64,000 nucleotides of DNA, taken from the NCBI RefSeq assembly GCF_000507245.1, contig NC_023035.1:1899501-1963500 (forward strand), given 5' to 3'. Positions 27,247 through 37,069 of the stretch are shown one piece after another. The position numbers were made by a program, and so were the translations under genes. Position 1 is the first letter of the stretch. Each line of letters begins with the position of its first letter. Below the pieces are notes generated by a model that was not told where the DNA came from, ran no database searches, and saw only the letters and a list, made by a program, of their open reading frames with translations. Source of the stretch: Salinispira pacifica. GTDB taxonomy: Bacteria; Spirochaetota; Spirochaetia; DSM-27196; Salinispiraceae.

Positions 27247-29884
27247 CGGAGGATGCTTTCTTTTCTTTTGCCTGTTCTTTTTCCAGTTCCACCAGGGTTT
27301 TTCCAAGCTTACGGGCAATTTCCTTCACCTGGAATACCTCAATAATGTCGCCGACCTTGATATCGTTATGATTTTCAAGTCCCACACCGCATTCGTATCC
27401 CTGGGCTACTTCCTTGGCATCGTCCTTAAACCGCTTGAGAGAACTGAGTTTGCCGCTGAATATTTCTACACCTTCGCGGTACAGACGGGCAATGCTGTTT
27501 CTTCGAACCAGACCGTTGGTGACATACGCACCTGCGATAACGCCCACCTTGGGAACTTTGAAGGTATCCCGTACTTCGATGGTACCCATATGTTCTTCTT
27601 TCAGCTCAGGCTCAAGCATTCCTTCCATGGCGGAGCGGATATCTTCCACAACATCGTAGATAATGCTGTATTTCCGGATTTCAACCTTCTCCTGATCTGC
27701 CAGAATCTGCGCCCGGGATGTGGGCCGCACATGAAATCCTACGATTATCGCATTGGAAGCTGATGCCAGATTGATATCACTGTCGTTTATGGCACCGGCG
27801 CCTGCATGAATTACTGAAAGCCGGATTTCAGGGGTGGAAAGCTTCTCAAGAGCGCCCTGTATGGCTTCCACAGAGCCCTGTACATCCCCTTTGATAATGA
27901 TCTTAAGATCCTGGATTGAACCCTGCTGTATGCTGTCATAGAGATTGTCCAGTGTAATCTTCTTCACATTTTTGGCGGCTTCCATTTTCTTCAGTTCCTG
28001 CCGCTTATCGCCGACTTGTCGGGCCTGACGTTCGCTGGCAGTCATCTGGAATGGATCGCCGGCATCGGGAATACCCGAAAGTCCGATGATTTCCACGGGC
28101 ATTGAGGGGGTTGCTTCTTCGACCTGCTGTCCCCGGTCATTGAACATGGCCCGGATACGTCCGGGATATACGCCGGCAACAAAGTTATCGCCGACTTTCA
28201 TTTTACCCCGTTCGATGAGAACAGTAGCAACGGTACCCCGACCCTGATCAATTTTTGATTCAATGATCTTGCCTTCGGCCCGGGTTTCGTGGTTGGCATT
28301 CAGCTCCAGAACTTCAGACTGGAGCAGAACCCCTTCCAGAAGCTCATTGATTCCTTCACGTTTCAGCGCAGAGATTTCATAAAACATGGTATCGCCGCCC
28401 CAGTCCTCCGCAAGGAGTTTATAGTCCGCAAGCTGCTGCTTCACACGGTCAATATTTGCTTCGGGCAGATCAACCTTGTTCACGGCAACCACAATGGGCA
28501 CCTTAGCGTCCTGGGCATGCCGTATGGCTTCGATAGTCTGGGGCATCACGCCGTCATTGGCTGCAACCACCAGAATGACGATATCGGTTACCTGGGCACC
28601 CCTGGCACGCATGAGGGTAAACGCTTCATGACCCGGTGTATCCAGGAATGTGATTTTTCCGCCCTTGGTTTCGACCTGATACGCCCCGATATGCTGGGTA
28701 ATTCCTCCGGATTCATCGGCCACAACGTCGGTGGAGCGGATTGCATCCAGAAGCTTGGTTTTACCATGGTCAACATGTCCCATAACCGTTACGATGGGAG
28801 GTCTGTTTCTAAGGTCCTCATCCTTGTCGTCTTCGGTTTCGATGATAGTTTCATCGTACAGGGAAACGATATTCACTTCACAGTTGTACTCCGCCGCAAG
28901 AATGGTGGCGGTTTCAGCATCAATCTGCTGATTGATGGTTACCATCATGCCCATACCCATCAATTTACCGATAAGATCACTGGCCTTCAGGTTCATTTTC
29001 CGGGCCAGTTCACTCACCGTAATCACTTCCATGATATCTACGGATTTGGGAACGGGGTTGGTACGCTGTACCGGCTTTTTCCGGTTAAAGTGAATCTCTT
29101 TCTCTTTATGTTTCTCTTTTCGTTTGTAATTATCGTTCTTTTTCGATTTATAGAACTTTTTGCTGCTCTGCTTCTGTTCTCCGCTGGGAGGCATGGGAGC
29201 AGGAGCCGCACCGGGTCCCCGGAAACCGCCGCCGCCCGGTTTTTTATTAAACCTGCCTGGGCCGCCCCGGTTATCACCTCTGGGAGGCGGTCCTCCGCGG
29301 TTGGGACCTCTTCCCCCGTCACGGCTCTGAGGTCTTCCCTGTCCGCCCGGTCCACCGGGTCCGCTGCTGGGTTTATTGCTGCGGAAAGAACGGTGAGGCT
29401 TGTCGCCCTTGCCGCGGTTCTTGTCTCTGGGACCGACGTACTTACCGCCGACAATGCCCTGTTTGGTTGCGGCATTCTTGGGATCACCGGACTCTGCGCC
29501 CTTGGGTTTTTTGGATAAATTGCCTGCTGACCGGGGAGCCTTGGAATCGGTTTTCTTCGCTTCGCTCTTCTTCGCCTCGGGTTTGCGGGTATCAGCTGCA
29601 TCCCCTTCACCGGCCTTTTGTGAGCCTTTTTTTGCTTCCCCGGTATCTGCGCTTTTCTTAACGTTTTCTTTCTGGACCTGTGCGCTCTTCGCTTCCGCAG
29701 CTTCCTTGCCTTCCTTTGAACCGGAAGCCTCGGTTTTGCTGGATTTACGCTTTACAACCACTTTCTTTTTGGGCTTCTTCTGATCTGAAGCCTTTTTCTC
29801 AGCCGGTTTTTGCGCAGAGTTTTCCTTTCGGTGTTTTATGAGTTCTGCCTTTGGTTTTTGTTCTTGTTCTTGGTCCTGAGCCAT
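27227..29884 (-). CDS. infB: Translation initiation factor IF-2 with a long basic N-terminal extension
   Basis: IF-2 is the GTPase that delivers initiator fMet-tRNA to the 30S subunit and promotes subunit joining. Of 885 residues, the first 280 or so form a low-complexity Lys/Ala/Glu segment followed by Gly/Arg/Pro-rich repeats ([12 protein letters not shown] type). [20 protein letters not shown] is the IF2-N domain; [14 protein letters not shown] (G1), [16 protein letters not shown] (G3) and NKVDL (G4) form the G domain. The C-terminal domains are full length. It lies in the standard nusA-infB-rbfA order. Confidence 0.97.
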   Translation of the reverse strand: MAQDQEQEQKPKAELIKHRKENSAQKPAEKKASDQKKPKKKVVVKRKSSKTEASGSKEGKEAAEAKSAQVQKENVKKSADTGEAKKGSQKAGEGDAADTRKPEAKKSEAKKTDSKAPRSAGNLSKKPKGAESGDPKNAATKQGIVGGKYVGPRDKNRGKGDKPHRSFRSNKPSSGPGGPGGQGRPQSRDGGRGPNRGGPPPRGDNRGGPGRFNKKPGGGGFRGPGAAPAPMPPSGEQKQSSKKFYKSKKNDNYKRKEKHKEKEIHFNRKKPVQRTNPVPKSVDIMEVITVSELARKMNLKASDLIGKLMGMGMMVTINQQIDAETATILAAEYNCEVNIVSLYDETIIETEDDKDEDLRNRPPIVTVMGHVDHGKTKLLDAIRSTDVVADESGGITQHIGAYQVETKGGKITFLDTPGHEAFTLMRARGAQVTDIVILVVAANDGVMPQTIEAIRHAQDAKVPIVVAVNKVDLPEANIDRVKQQLADYKLLAEDWGGDTMFYEISALKREGINELLEGVLLQSEVLELNANHETRAEGKIIESKIDQGRGTVATVLIERGKMKVGDNFVAGVYPGRIRAMFNDRGQQVEEATPSMPVEIIGLSGIPDAGDPFQMTASERQARQVGDKRQELKKMEAAKNVKKITLDNLYDSIQQGSIQDLKIIIKGDVQGSVEAIQGALEKLSTPEIRLSVIHAGAGAINDSDINLASASNAIIVGFHVRPTSRAQILADQEKVEIRKYSIIYDVVEDIRSAMEGMLEPELKEEHMGTIEVRDTFKVPKVGVIAGAYVTNGLVRRNSIARLYREGVEIFSGKLSSLKRFKDDAKEVAQGYECGVGLENHNDIKVGDIIEVFQVKEIARKLGKTLVELEKEQAKEKKASSDDGEKE

Positions 29885-29907
29885 ATCTATCCTTTCTGCC
29901 CCTCGTT

Positions 29908-31536
29908 CTATTCATCTTCTTCTTCGATGATCTCAACGGTGTCCATGATTATATTTTGAATTGTGAGAACATCGTCTTCGTTCAACCCGGGTATTTCTGC
30001 TATCTCTTCGTCTTCCATATTCAGCAGATCCACAATTTCCACAATACCCTTGGCCTTCAATGTTTCCACTATATGCCCCGGTATACCCGGCAGCTCTGAG
30101 ATCAGATTGATCTCCTCTTCATCTTCTTCATAATCATCTTCATCACCGTCTGTTTCTTCTGCATCTTCTTCATCAGCCTCATAGTATTGTTCTTTTGATT
30201 CCTCATCAAGGGGTTCAGACTCTTCCTGCCCTTCCTCGTCGGATTCTTCCTCGATGATTTCAAGGTTCTCACTGATGATTTGCTGAAGAAGTTCGACATC
30301 GTCTTCCGTAAGACCATCGAGCTGGGTCATTTCGTCAGCTTCGAGATTAACAAGGTCTTCGATATACTCAATATTGTCCCGATTCAGAATGGCGACAAGC
30401 CGGTCACTGATATCGGGCAATTCTGCAATCCGGGTGATCTCAAAATCGTCGTTGAAGAGGTCATTAATCGCCTGTTTGCTGGCAATGGTAACATCCATCT
30501 CTTCAAACTGTGCTTCGGTTTTTACATCGATGTTCCAGTCCACAAGACGGTTGGCCAGACGGACATTCAGCCCCTGCTTTCCGATTGCCAGGCTCAGCTG
30601 ATCTTCATCCACAATTGCCAGAGCATGTTTTTTTGCCTCATCCAGGATCAGTACCTGTTTGACATTGGCAGGACTGAGAGCATTTTTAATGAGATCCCGG
30701 GGATCGGTTTCGAACTTGAGAATATCAATTTTCTCGCCCTCCAACTCCCTGACAACGGCTTGAATCCGCACACCCTTCAGTCCGACACATGCACCAACAG
30801 GATCAACGTCCGGACGATTGGAGTAGACGGCAATCTTGGTTCTGTATCCGGGCTCACGTACAATTTTAAAGATCTCGACTGTTTTATCGTAAATTTCGGG
30901 AACTTCAAGTTCAAATATTTTCCGAACGAATTCCGAATGTGTCCGGGTGAGAATGATCTGCAGACCGGAGGCGGTTTTATTCACCTCGTAGATCATGGCT
31001 TTGATACGATCGTTAGGACGGTATGCTTCCCTGGGGCTCTGATACCTCCGGGGTAAGAGACCTTCAGTTTTCCCCAGGTCCACGAAAATAGTTCCGTTAC
31101 GTTCCCTCTGATAATATCCAATGATCATCTCACCCTCTTTCCCCTTGAATTCTGAGTAGAGGGTGTCCTTCTGGATTTCTCTGAGAGTCTGGCGGGCTTT
31201 CTGCTTGGCGCTCTGCACTGCAACCCGGTCAAATTCCTTGGGATCTATTTCAATAAGCAGCTCATCGCCAACTTCAGCCTCGGTATTCAGCTTTTTTGCT
31301 TCATCAAGCTCAATTTCGTTTACCGGATTGTAGACGTCTTCTACAATTTCTTTCTGGGCATAGATTGCCACTTCACCGTTTTCTTCATCAAATTTAACCA
31401 CAGCATTATCTGTGGTTCCGTAGGTTTTCTTGTAGGCAGCGAGGAGAAACTCCTCAATGGTTCGAACAACAAGATCTTCCGAGATCCCCTTTTCACTAAC
31501 CAATGCCCGTATTGCATCTGCAAGACCTGAAGCCAT
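29908..31536 (-). CDS. nusA: Transcription termination/antitermination factor NusA with C-terminal acidic repeats
   Basis: NusA binds RNA polymerase and modulates pausing, termination and antitermination. Domains in order are the N-terminal polymerase-binding domain, S1 ([20 protein letters not shown]), KH1 and KH2 ([34 protein letters not shown]). From about residue 350 there are helix-hairpin-helix repeats ending in [20 protein letters not shown] and [20 protein letters not shown], separated by a very acidic Glu/Asp run. At 542 residues it is longer than Gram-positive NusA because of these repeats, which resemble the acidic repeats of E. coli NusA. Confidence 0.95.
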   Translation of the reverse strand: MASGLADAIRALVSEKGISEDLVVRTIEEFLLAAYKKTYGTTDNAVVKFDEENGEVAIYAQKEIVEDVYNPVNEIELDEAKKLNTEAEVGDELLIEIDPKEFDRVAVQSAKQKARQTLREIQKDTLYSEFKGKEGEMIIGYYQRERNGTIFVDLGKTEGLLPRRYQSPREAYRPNDRIKAMIYEVNKTASGLQIILTRTHSEFVRKIFELEVPEIYDKTVEIFKIVREPGYRTKIAVYSNRPDVDPVGACVGLKGVRIQAVVRELEGEKIDILKFETDPRDLIKNALSPANVKQVLILDEAKKHALAIVDEDQLSLAIGKQGLNVRLANRLVDWNIDVKTEAQFEEMDVTIASKQAINDLFNDDFEITRIAELPDISDRLVAILNRDNIEYIEDLVNLEADEMTQLDGLTEDDVELLQQIISENLEIIEEESDEEGQEESEPLDEESKEQYYEADEEDAEETDGDEDDYEEDEEEINLISELPGIPGHIVETLKAKGIVEIVDLLNMEDEEIAEIPGLNEDDVLTIQNIIMDTVEIIEEEDE

Positions 31537-31587
31537 CTTATTTGACCTCCTGAAAAACTAATTGCGCTTTCACAATTTCGTCGGTAT

Positions 31588-32046
31588 TTATTTTTTTGTT
31601 TCACTGATAGATTCCGATTTTCCGGAAGATGGTTTTCCATTCTTTTTTCCGCTTTTGGTTCCGCTCCTGGGCTCGGGGATCAGGACGACCTCCCCTTCTT
31701 CCACCCGGGAAATGATTCCCCGGAACCATTGATCTCCCACCAGGACCTTTACTGCTTTTCCGGCAAAAAGTTCAAATTCAAGCAGGCTTGAAAATTTACG
31801 CTCCAGCCCTGGGGAGCTTACCTCCAGCGCGATATCACGATTATCCAACAGGATCTCCAATCTGGGAAGAATAGTCCTGCTGATTTCCTCGCATTCCCGG
31901 GTACCGATCCCGTTTTCAGAGAAGGCAATGATATTCACATGAACCCGTCCCTTTACATTGGCGCTGCTGGCCTCAATGAGAGTGTATCCCAGACCTTGAA
32001 TTACCGGCTCGAGCTGTTCATAGAGTGCTCCGGGTTTTTCCTGCAT
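31588..32046 (-). CDS. rimP: Ribosome maturation factor RimP
   Basis: RimP binds the 30S subunit during assembly of the S12 region. The 152-residue protein begins MQEKPGALYEQLEPVIQGLG, has the family's conserved centre DNRDIALEVSSPGLERKFSS (the E-V-S-S-P-G-L-x-R motif) and a C-terminal SH3-like domain, then a Lys/Ser-rich tail. It starts the rimP-nusA-infB-rbfA-truB operon. Promoter elements in the 100 bases upstream are not obvious. Confidence 0.93.
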   Translation of the reverse strand: MQEKPGALYEQLEPVIQGLGYTLIEASSANVKGRVHVNIIAFSENGIGTRECEEISRTILPRLEILLDNRDIALEVSSPGLERKFSSLLEFELFAGKAVKVLVGDQWFRGIISRVEEGEVVLIPEPRSGTKSGKKNGKPSSGKSESISETKK

Positions 32047-32149
32047 TACTGTCGATCTCCTGATAATAATCGGCGGTTAAACTTTGGTTAACGGATACGT
32101 TTACGCTCACAAGGGTCTGCCCTGCCTGCAGGGCGAACATCCGCACAAT

Positions 32150-32177
32150 AAAAAAAGAGCCGGAAGGCCGACTCTTT
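32150..32177 (-). terminator. Intrinsic terminator downstream of the comF-like gene
   Basis: A ten-pair stem with one mismatch (32154-32163 with 32168-32177) and a four-base loop is followed on the minus strand by a run of seven Ts. It ends transcription coming from comF (and perhaps mutS). The 220-base gap between comF and rimP otherwise holds a small GC-rich palindrome at 32119-32134 and no gene that I can support. Confidence 0.8.
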
Positions 32178-32266
32178 CAAGCTGGTGCAACTCGAATGTG
32201 TGTACTAAATATACCACAACGCAAATTTGCTGTCAATTCACCACAGTATATTTCCCGGTCGCCGGT

Positions 32267-32971
32267 TCAGTCTGATGCGAGAGCGATGGCTGCCACCTGA
32301 TGAAAACCCGCTTCCCGAAGAAGCTGACGGCTGTACACCAACGTCGCTCCGGTAGTTACCACATCATCAAGAAGAATTATCCCGGTAGTATCCGGATCAG
32401 ATCCGGCAACACACGCGTTCACTATCCGGCGTTTAATCTGAAAGGAATCGGCAACATTGAGAAGACGCTCTTCCCTGTTCAATGATTTCTGGGCGGCGGA
32501 GGATTTTCGGCTGAGAAACTGACGATAGATTACCGGATATTGATATTTTGAGCCCAGCCATGAAGAGAGATGCCGGCATATTTTCGCCATATGATCGTAT
32601 CCCCGATACATCCGACTTTTCCGTGATCCCGGAGGATGGGTAAGAATCGTGGTGAAGCCTTTCCACCCCCGTTCATCTATGCATTGAAGAACATGGGGCA
32701 GCAGGAAGGCGGCCAGAGTTGCCGACAATCTGCTGTCATATCCTTTTTTATATCGGATGATCAATTCCGCCAGTTTTCCGCTGTATACTCCGCAAAGTGA
32801 CAAACCGGATTCTCTTCGGGATGAATTGGATGAGCCCGGCCTGAGAAGTTCCATTCGCGACATGCAGCAGTGACAAAGACCGGGAACACACCCGTAACTT
32901 CCATGATGGCCGGGGAGATCTGTACCGCAGAGCGCACAGCATTGCCCCGGCAGTGAGAGGCACATATCCAT
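32267..32971 (-). CDS. comF: ComF/GntX-type amidophosphoribosyltransferase-like protein
   Basis: The 234-residue protein has an N-terminal cysteine cluster (CCALCGTDLPG, then CHCCMSRM) that looks like the zinc finger of ComF proteins, and a C-terminal phosphoribosyltransferase fold with the PRPP-binding motif GIILLDDVVTTGATLVYSRQ. ComF proteins support DNA uptake or processing in transformable bacteria, and related proteins occur widely where uptake is untested. No other competence gene is in the window. It lies downstream of mutS on the same strand. Confidence 0.85.
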   Translation of the reverse strand: MDMCLSLPGQCCALCGTDLPGHHGSYGCVPGLCHCCMSRMELLRPGSSNSSRRESGLSLCGVYSGKLAELIIRYKKGYDSRLSATLAAFLLPHVLQCIDERGWKGFTTILTHPPGSRKSRMYRGYDHMAKICRHLSSWLGSKYQYPVIYRQFLSRKSSAAQKSLNREERLLNVADSFQIKRRIVNACVAGSDPDTTGIILLDDVVTTGATLVYSRQLLREAGFHQVAAIALASD

Positions 32972-33046
32972 ATACCAATTACCGGAAAAACGACATCCCT
33001 GCCTGAAAATATTATGTCAGGATCGAACTGTCAGCCCACGACTGCA

Positions 33047-35655
33047 TCACTCTTTTAGATGTTTCTGCATGCGGCTGAGATGATTGAGGGCTTCAATGGG
33101 GGTGCAGGTATTCAGATCCAGATGTTTAATCTCCTGGAGTACCATTTCATCCTGCCCGAAAAGTCCCCGCTGAAATCCCCCTGAAGCCATTTTGCGGCTT
33201 CCTTTGCGGTTGCTGCTGTTTGCAGATATGTTCAGCCCTGAACTGCTCTGCTGTATTTGGTCCAAAATCTCACCGGCACGAAAAATCACTTCATCGGGAA
33301 TCCCGGCTATCTGAGCCACATGAATCCCGTAGGAATTATTGGAGGGCCCCTCTATTACCTTGTTGAGAAAAAGAATCTCACCGTCTTCTTCACTCACCTG
33401 CAATGAAAGATTTACCATGCCTTTGTGTTTCAAGTCGGACAATTCATGAAAATGGGTGGCGAAAAACGTGCGGCACTGCAGATGGTCAAGAATATAATCG
33501 CTCACCGCCCAGGCTATGGAAAGTCCGTCCTGGGTACTTGTACCCCGCCCCACCTCGTCCATGATCACAAGACTCTGGCGGGTTGCCTGCCTGAGAATAT
33601 GAGCGGTTTCATTCATTTCCACGAGAAAAGTGGACTCACCTCTGGCAAGATTATCCGAAGCTCCCACTCTGCAGAAAATCCGGTCGGCAATACCCAGTCT
33701 GGCCGACTCTGCGGGAACGAAACTGCCGATCTGTCCCATTAAAAGAATCAAGGCGTTTTGCCGCAGGAACGTACTTTTTCCGGCCATATTCGGACCGGTG
33801 ATGAGATGAAAATAATCGTCGCCGTTTCCGCTGATCCGGGTGTCGTTGGGAACAAAGGCGGAGTTTTCCAGAAATGCTTCCACCACCGGATGCCGCCCCC
33901 CTGAATTTCCATTAACTGCTTTTCGATCATTTCAGGGCGGGTGTACCCTTTCAGAGTGGCCTGATATGCAAAACTTTGGATACAGTCAAGAGCCGCAAGA
34001 ATTTCCCCGGCCTCCTGAAGGACCGGCAGCTGCTCCCCAACCTTGTTTCTGAGCTGAATAAAAAGTTCCTGCTCCCTCTGCATACGCTGGTCCCGGGAGC
34101 TGCTTATTCGCTGCGCAAGCTCCTGCAGTTCAGCGGTGGTATATCTGTCGGCATTCACCAGACTCTGGCGGGGTTCAAAATGACACGGGATATTTTTTAC
34201 CTGGGCCTTGGACACCTCCAGAAAATATCCCACCACCTTGTTGAATTTAATTTTCAGGTTTCCAATTCCGCTGAGCTCTTTTTCTCTTGCAAGATATGCA
34301 TCCAGCAAATCCTGGGCGTTAGACTCCGTGTCTGTCAGTTCGTCAACCAGCGCATCATATCCCCGGCGAATGATCCCACCCTCATTGATTTGGGTGGGAG
34401 GATCATCAAGAATTGCATCGCCGATCATATCCGCCGCCCGCTTCAGCTCCGGTATGGAACCGGCATTAAATATTTCGGCCAGGGGACTGTGATGCAGCAG
34501 TTCGTACAGATTCAGCTGACTGTGAAGTGAGTTTTGGATCGCCTTCATATCTTTAGGATGGGCTTTCTCCATGGCTACCCGGGCAGAGAGGCGCGGCAGA
34601 TCAAGTGCCTTCCCGAGAATATCCCGGCAACGGTTCAGGAGCAGTTGATCATGGTAAAGCAGCTCAACAAAATCCTGTCTCCGTCTGATTTCTGATACAT
34701 CAACAAGGGGTTCGAGAATCCATTGCTTGAGAAGCCGTCGCCCCATGGAGGTTCGGGTCTGATTGATAATGGTAAACAAACTCTGATTCTCACTGCCGTC
34801 TGAGGTATTCCGAATCAATTCCAGATTTTTCTGGGAATTATTATCGATGAGCATGTGATCATCATCCTGGACAACCCTGAGAGAATTGATGTGGCGGATC
34901 TTTCTGCCGGCGTTTTCCTCCACATACTGGAGAAGCGGGCTCAGTGAATCAAGCTCGGGATTGGAAGGTTCAAGGCCGTAGGATTTCAAATTCTGAAGTG
35001 ACATGATATCGCAGAGGAGACCGTATCCGTTGGAACCGCTGTAATGCCAGTCCGGAAAGCGATTAATGATGAGACTGCTTCGCCCAAGCTCTTGGTTCAG
35101 CCAGGGGTAGGATTGAAAAAGAGTTTCCTGAATCAGTATTTCACGGGGATTGTACCGGGCCAGTTCTCTCAAGAGACCGCTTTTCATATCAGCGGAAGCG
35201 AAACTGTTAAGAATCAGATTTCCCGTGGAAACGTCGATGCATGAAAAGCTTAAACGACCGGGATCTGATTCTGATGCGGAGAAACTGGCAATAAAATTGT
35301 GGTCGCCGGTCTTCAGAAACTCTTCGTCAAAAACTGTACCCGGCGTCAGGATCTCCACGACCTGACGTTCTGCGATACCCTTCCCTCCCTCAGGCATTTT
35401 CGTCTGCTCGCAAATGGCAACCTTTTTACCGGCTTCAAGCAGCTTGGGAATATAGGAACTGGCAGCATGAAAGGGAATTCCGCACATGGGAATCCCGTTC
35501 CGGGCAGTCAGGGTCAGGCCAAGAACTCTGCTGGCCTCTTTTGCATCTGTTTTAAACATTTCATAAAAATCACCAAGACGAAAGAAAAGTATCTTGTCTC
35601 TGTGGCTGGATTTAATCCGTTCGTACTGCTGCATCATAGGGGTTGAATCTGACAT
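33047..35655 (-). pseudogene. mutS: DNA mismatch repair ATPase MutS, reading frame broken once in a G-run
   Basis: MutS recognises base mismatches and small loops. The 5' frame (35655 to about 33900) encodes the mismatch-binding domain with FYEMF (Phe-x-Glu, GDFYEMFKTDAKEA), the connector, core and clamp domains. At a G6 run (C6 on the plus strand, 33896-33901) the frame shifts; the other frame continues through the ATPase domain with GPNMAGKSTFLRQ (Walker A), DEVGRGTSTQDG (Walker B) and FFATHFHEL to 33047. One extra G gives MEIQGGRHPVVEAFLENSAF, the family consensus, and a protein of about 869 residues. The site GGGGGGC would also fit -1 frameshifting. Confidence 0.88.
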
Positions 35656-35765
35656 AGTTTAGGGAGTATATTATAAAAGTATAAGAAAAGAAATAAATAT
35701 CAGAGAGAACTTGTTGAGCAAAGTATGAGATGCAGCAGCACAATATATACTGAGGGTTAATCCTT

Positions 35766-36260
35766 ATGGAACACTTCTGCTTCAAACGGGAATCGGAAAC
35801 CCTCTATCTGCGGGGAAGCGGCAGGCTTACTTCGCAGAACAGCGAGGAATTTAAAAATACGGTTTTCAGTTTCCTGAACACACAGGCATTGCGGAAAGTC
35901 CTGTTTGATCTTTCCCAGTGCGACTATATGGATTCCACCTTTCTTGGAGTTTTGGTGGGAATATATAAAAAAATGAGAGGGCACGGCGATTTCTGCATCG
36001 TCAAACCCTCGGAAGAAGCCACCCAGCACCTGAAAAGCATGGGTATGGACAAAATCATTACGATCCAGATGGAAATGACCGATTTCCCCGGAGACATGGG
36101 CAGTTGCCCCAACATACCTACCAAAGACGCCGAATCAATTCTTCATGCACACAAAAACCTGATGGAACTTTCCCAGACCAATGCACGTAAATTTTCTCTT
36201 CTCGCAAGCGTTCTGGAGCGTCAGATTCAACACAGCGGCAGCAGCAAAAATCAGTGCTGA
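35766..36260 (+). CDS. STAS-domain (anti-sigma factor antagonist-like) protein
   Basis: The first 100 residues match the STAS fold of SpoIIAA/RsbV proteins: LYLRGSGRLTSQNSEEFKNT, then KVLFDLSQCDYMDSTFLGVL, where the Ser of DST is the usual phosphorylation site, and a helix ending in AGE-like GHGDFCIVKPSEEA. The remaining 60 residues form a helical tail. In partner switching such proteins bind an anti-sigma kinase; no kinase or phosphatase gene is adjacent, so its partner is unknown. It lies in the opposite orientation between skp and mutS, and its stop is nine bases before a small mobile element. Confidence 0.8.
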   Translation: MEHFCFKRESETLYLRGSGRLTSQNSEEFKNTVFSFLNTQALRKVLFDLSQCDYMDSTFLGVLVGIYKKMRGHGDFCIVKPSEEATQHLKSMGMDKIITIQMEMTDFPGDMGSCPNIPTKDAESILHAHKNLMELSQTNARKFSLLASVLERQIQHSGSSKNQC

Positions 36261-36269
36261 CACAATTGC

Positions 36270-36411
36270 AGTGCACCGAAGCTTGTGAAGCGTAATTTTT
36301 CTATTCAACACAACCATGGATTTAGTGTCGCTAATATTCACACCCCAACCAGTGGCGCCTTGAAAACTTCAAATTTCAAAAAGTGATGCTTTTCACAAGC
36401 TTCGGTGCACT
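36270..36411. mobile_element. MITE-like element, copy A (about 142 bp)
   Basis: The ends are inverted repeats, AGTGCACCGAAGCTTGTGAA on the left (36270-36289) and its exact complement on the right (36392-36411), with weaker pairing continuing inward. There is no coding frame. The ends match those of the insertion sequence at 52800-54196 in about 18 of 20 positions, so it is probably mobilised by that transposase. The right end lies eight bases from the skp stop codon. I see no target-site duplication. Confidence 0.82.
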
Positions 36412-36419
36412 GTATACAA

Positions 36420-36953
36420 TCAGCGGGCGGTAGCCCTCAGCCGTTCCAGAACCAGATTGGTGATGTCCACTTCCTGACTCCACCACAGCAGTTTATCGTC
36501 GTTGGAGGATACCACCACAGTGAACCCGTTCGCCTCGGCCACGAAACTGATTGCACTTTGAAGTTCGCTGAGAAAGGTTTCAGAATTCAGCAGGCGCTGC
36601 TGACGATCATATAGCTGGCGCTGCTTGATCCGCTGAAAGTCCTGAATATACTGCTGCTTTTCGTAGATCTCTTCATCCAGGCGAAGGGCTTCATCCTCGT
36701 CCCCGTCTGACTCGGCGTCCAGTTTTTGCTCCTGAAGCCGCCGCAGGATGGCCACGTGGCCGTCCAGTTCCTGCTGGATCTCTTCTTTCAGATTTTCCAG
36801 CTCCCTCACTGCCGTGGAATCGGCGAAAAATGAATTGTACACTCTGGTAATGTCCACCACTCCCACGGTTGTCAGCTGCTCGGCTGCGATGCCCGATGCT
36901 GCGAATATAATCAGGATTGCCGCAATGGCGAATTTTCTAATGGTTTTCTCCAT
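36420..36953 (-). CDS. skp: Periplasmic chaperone OmpH/Skp-like
   Basis: Skp escorts unfolded outer-membrane proteins to BamA. The protein starts MEKTIRKFAIAAILIIFAAS with a signal peptide cleaved near GIAAEQ, then VGVVDITRVYNSFFADSTA (family start is VDxxxVF), a long coiled-coil arm and the C-terminal region. The frame is open to 37055, but the ATG at 36953 follows GGAGGGA and gives the signal peptide; the product is 177 residues. It lies directly downstream of bamA, as in T. pallidum (TP0326-TP0327). Confidence 0.88.
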   Translation of the reverse strand: MEKTIRKFAIAAILIIFAASGIAAEQLTTVGVVDITRVYNSFFADSTAVRELENLKEEIQQELDGHVAILRRLQEQKLDAESDGDEDEALRLDEEIYEKQQYIQDFQRIKQRQLYDRQQRLLNSETFLSELQSAISFVAEANGFTVVVSSNDDKLLWWSQEVDITNLVLERLRATAR

Positions 36954-37069
36954 TCTTTCTGTCTCCCTCCGGAGTAATGTATTGGTTTTTCTCACCGGGA
37001 CTTGGGTTTTGATCCCGGCAGGCGTTTCCGGAAGTCCATGACCTCCGGAAAGCACCGTATTGTATGATT

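Noticed and set aside
28289-29518. 409-codon open frame on the plus strand inside infB
   Set aside because: It is the antisense of the IF-2 coding region; low-complexity Lys/Gly codons keep it open. No ribosome-binding site or family pattern.
32047-32266. tRNA or small RNA gene in the comF-rimP gap
   Set aside because: The palindromic stretch and the terminator do not form a cloverleaf, and no conserved RNA was recognised.
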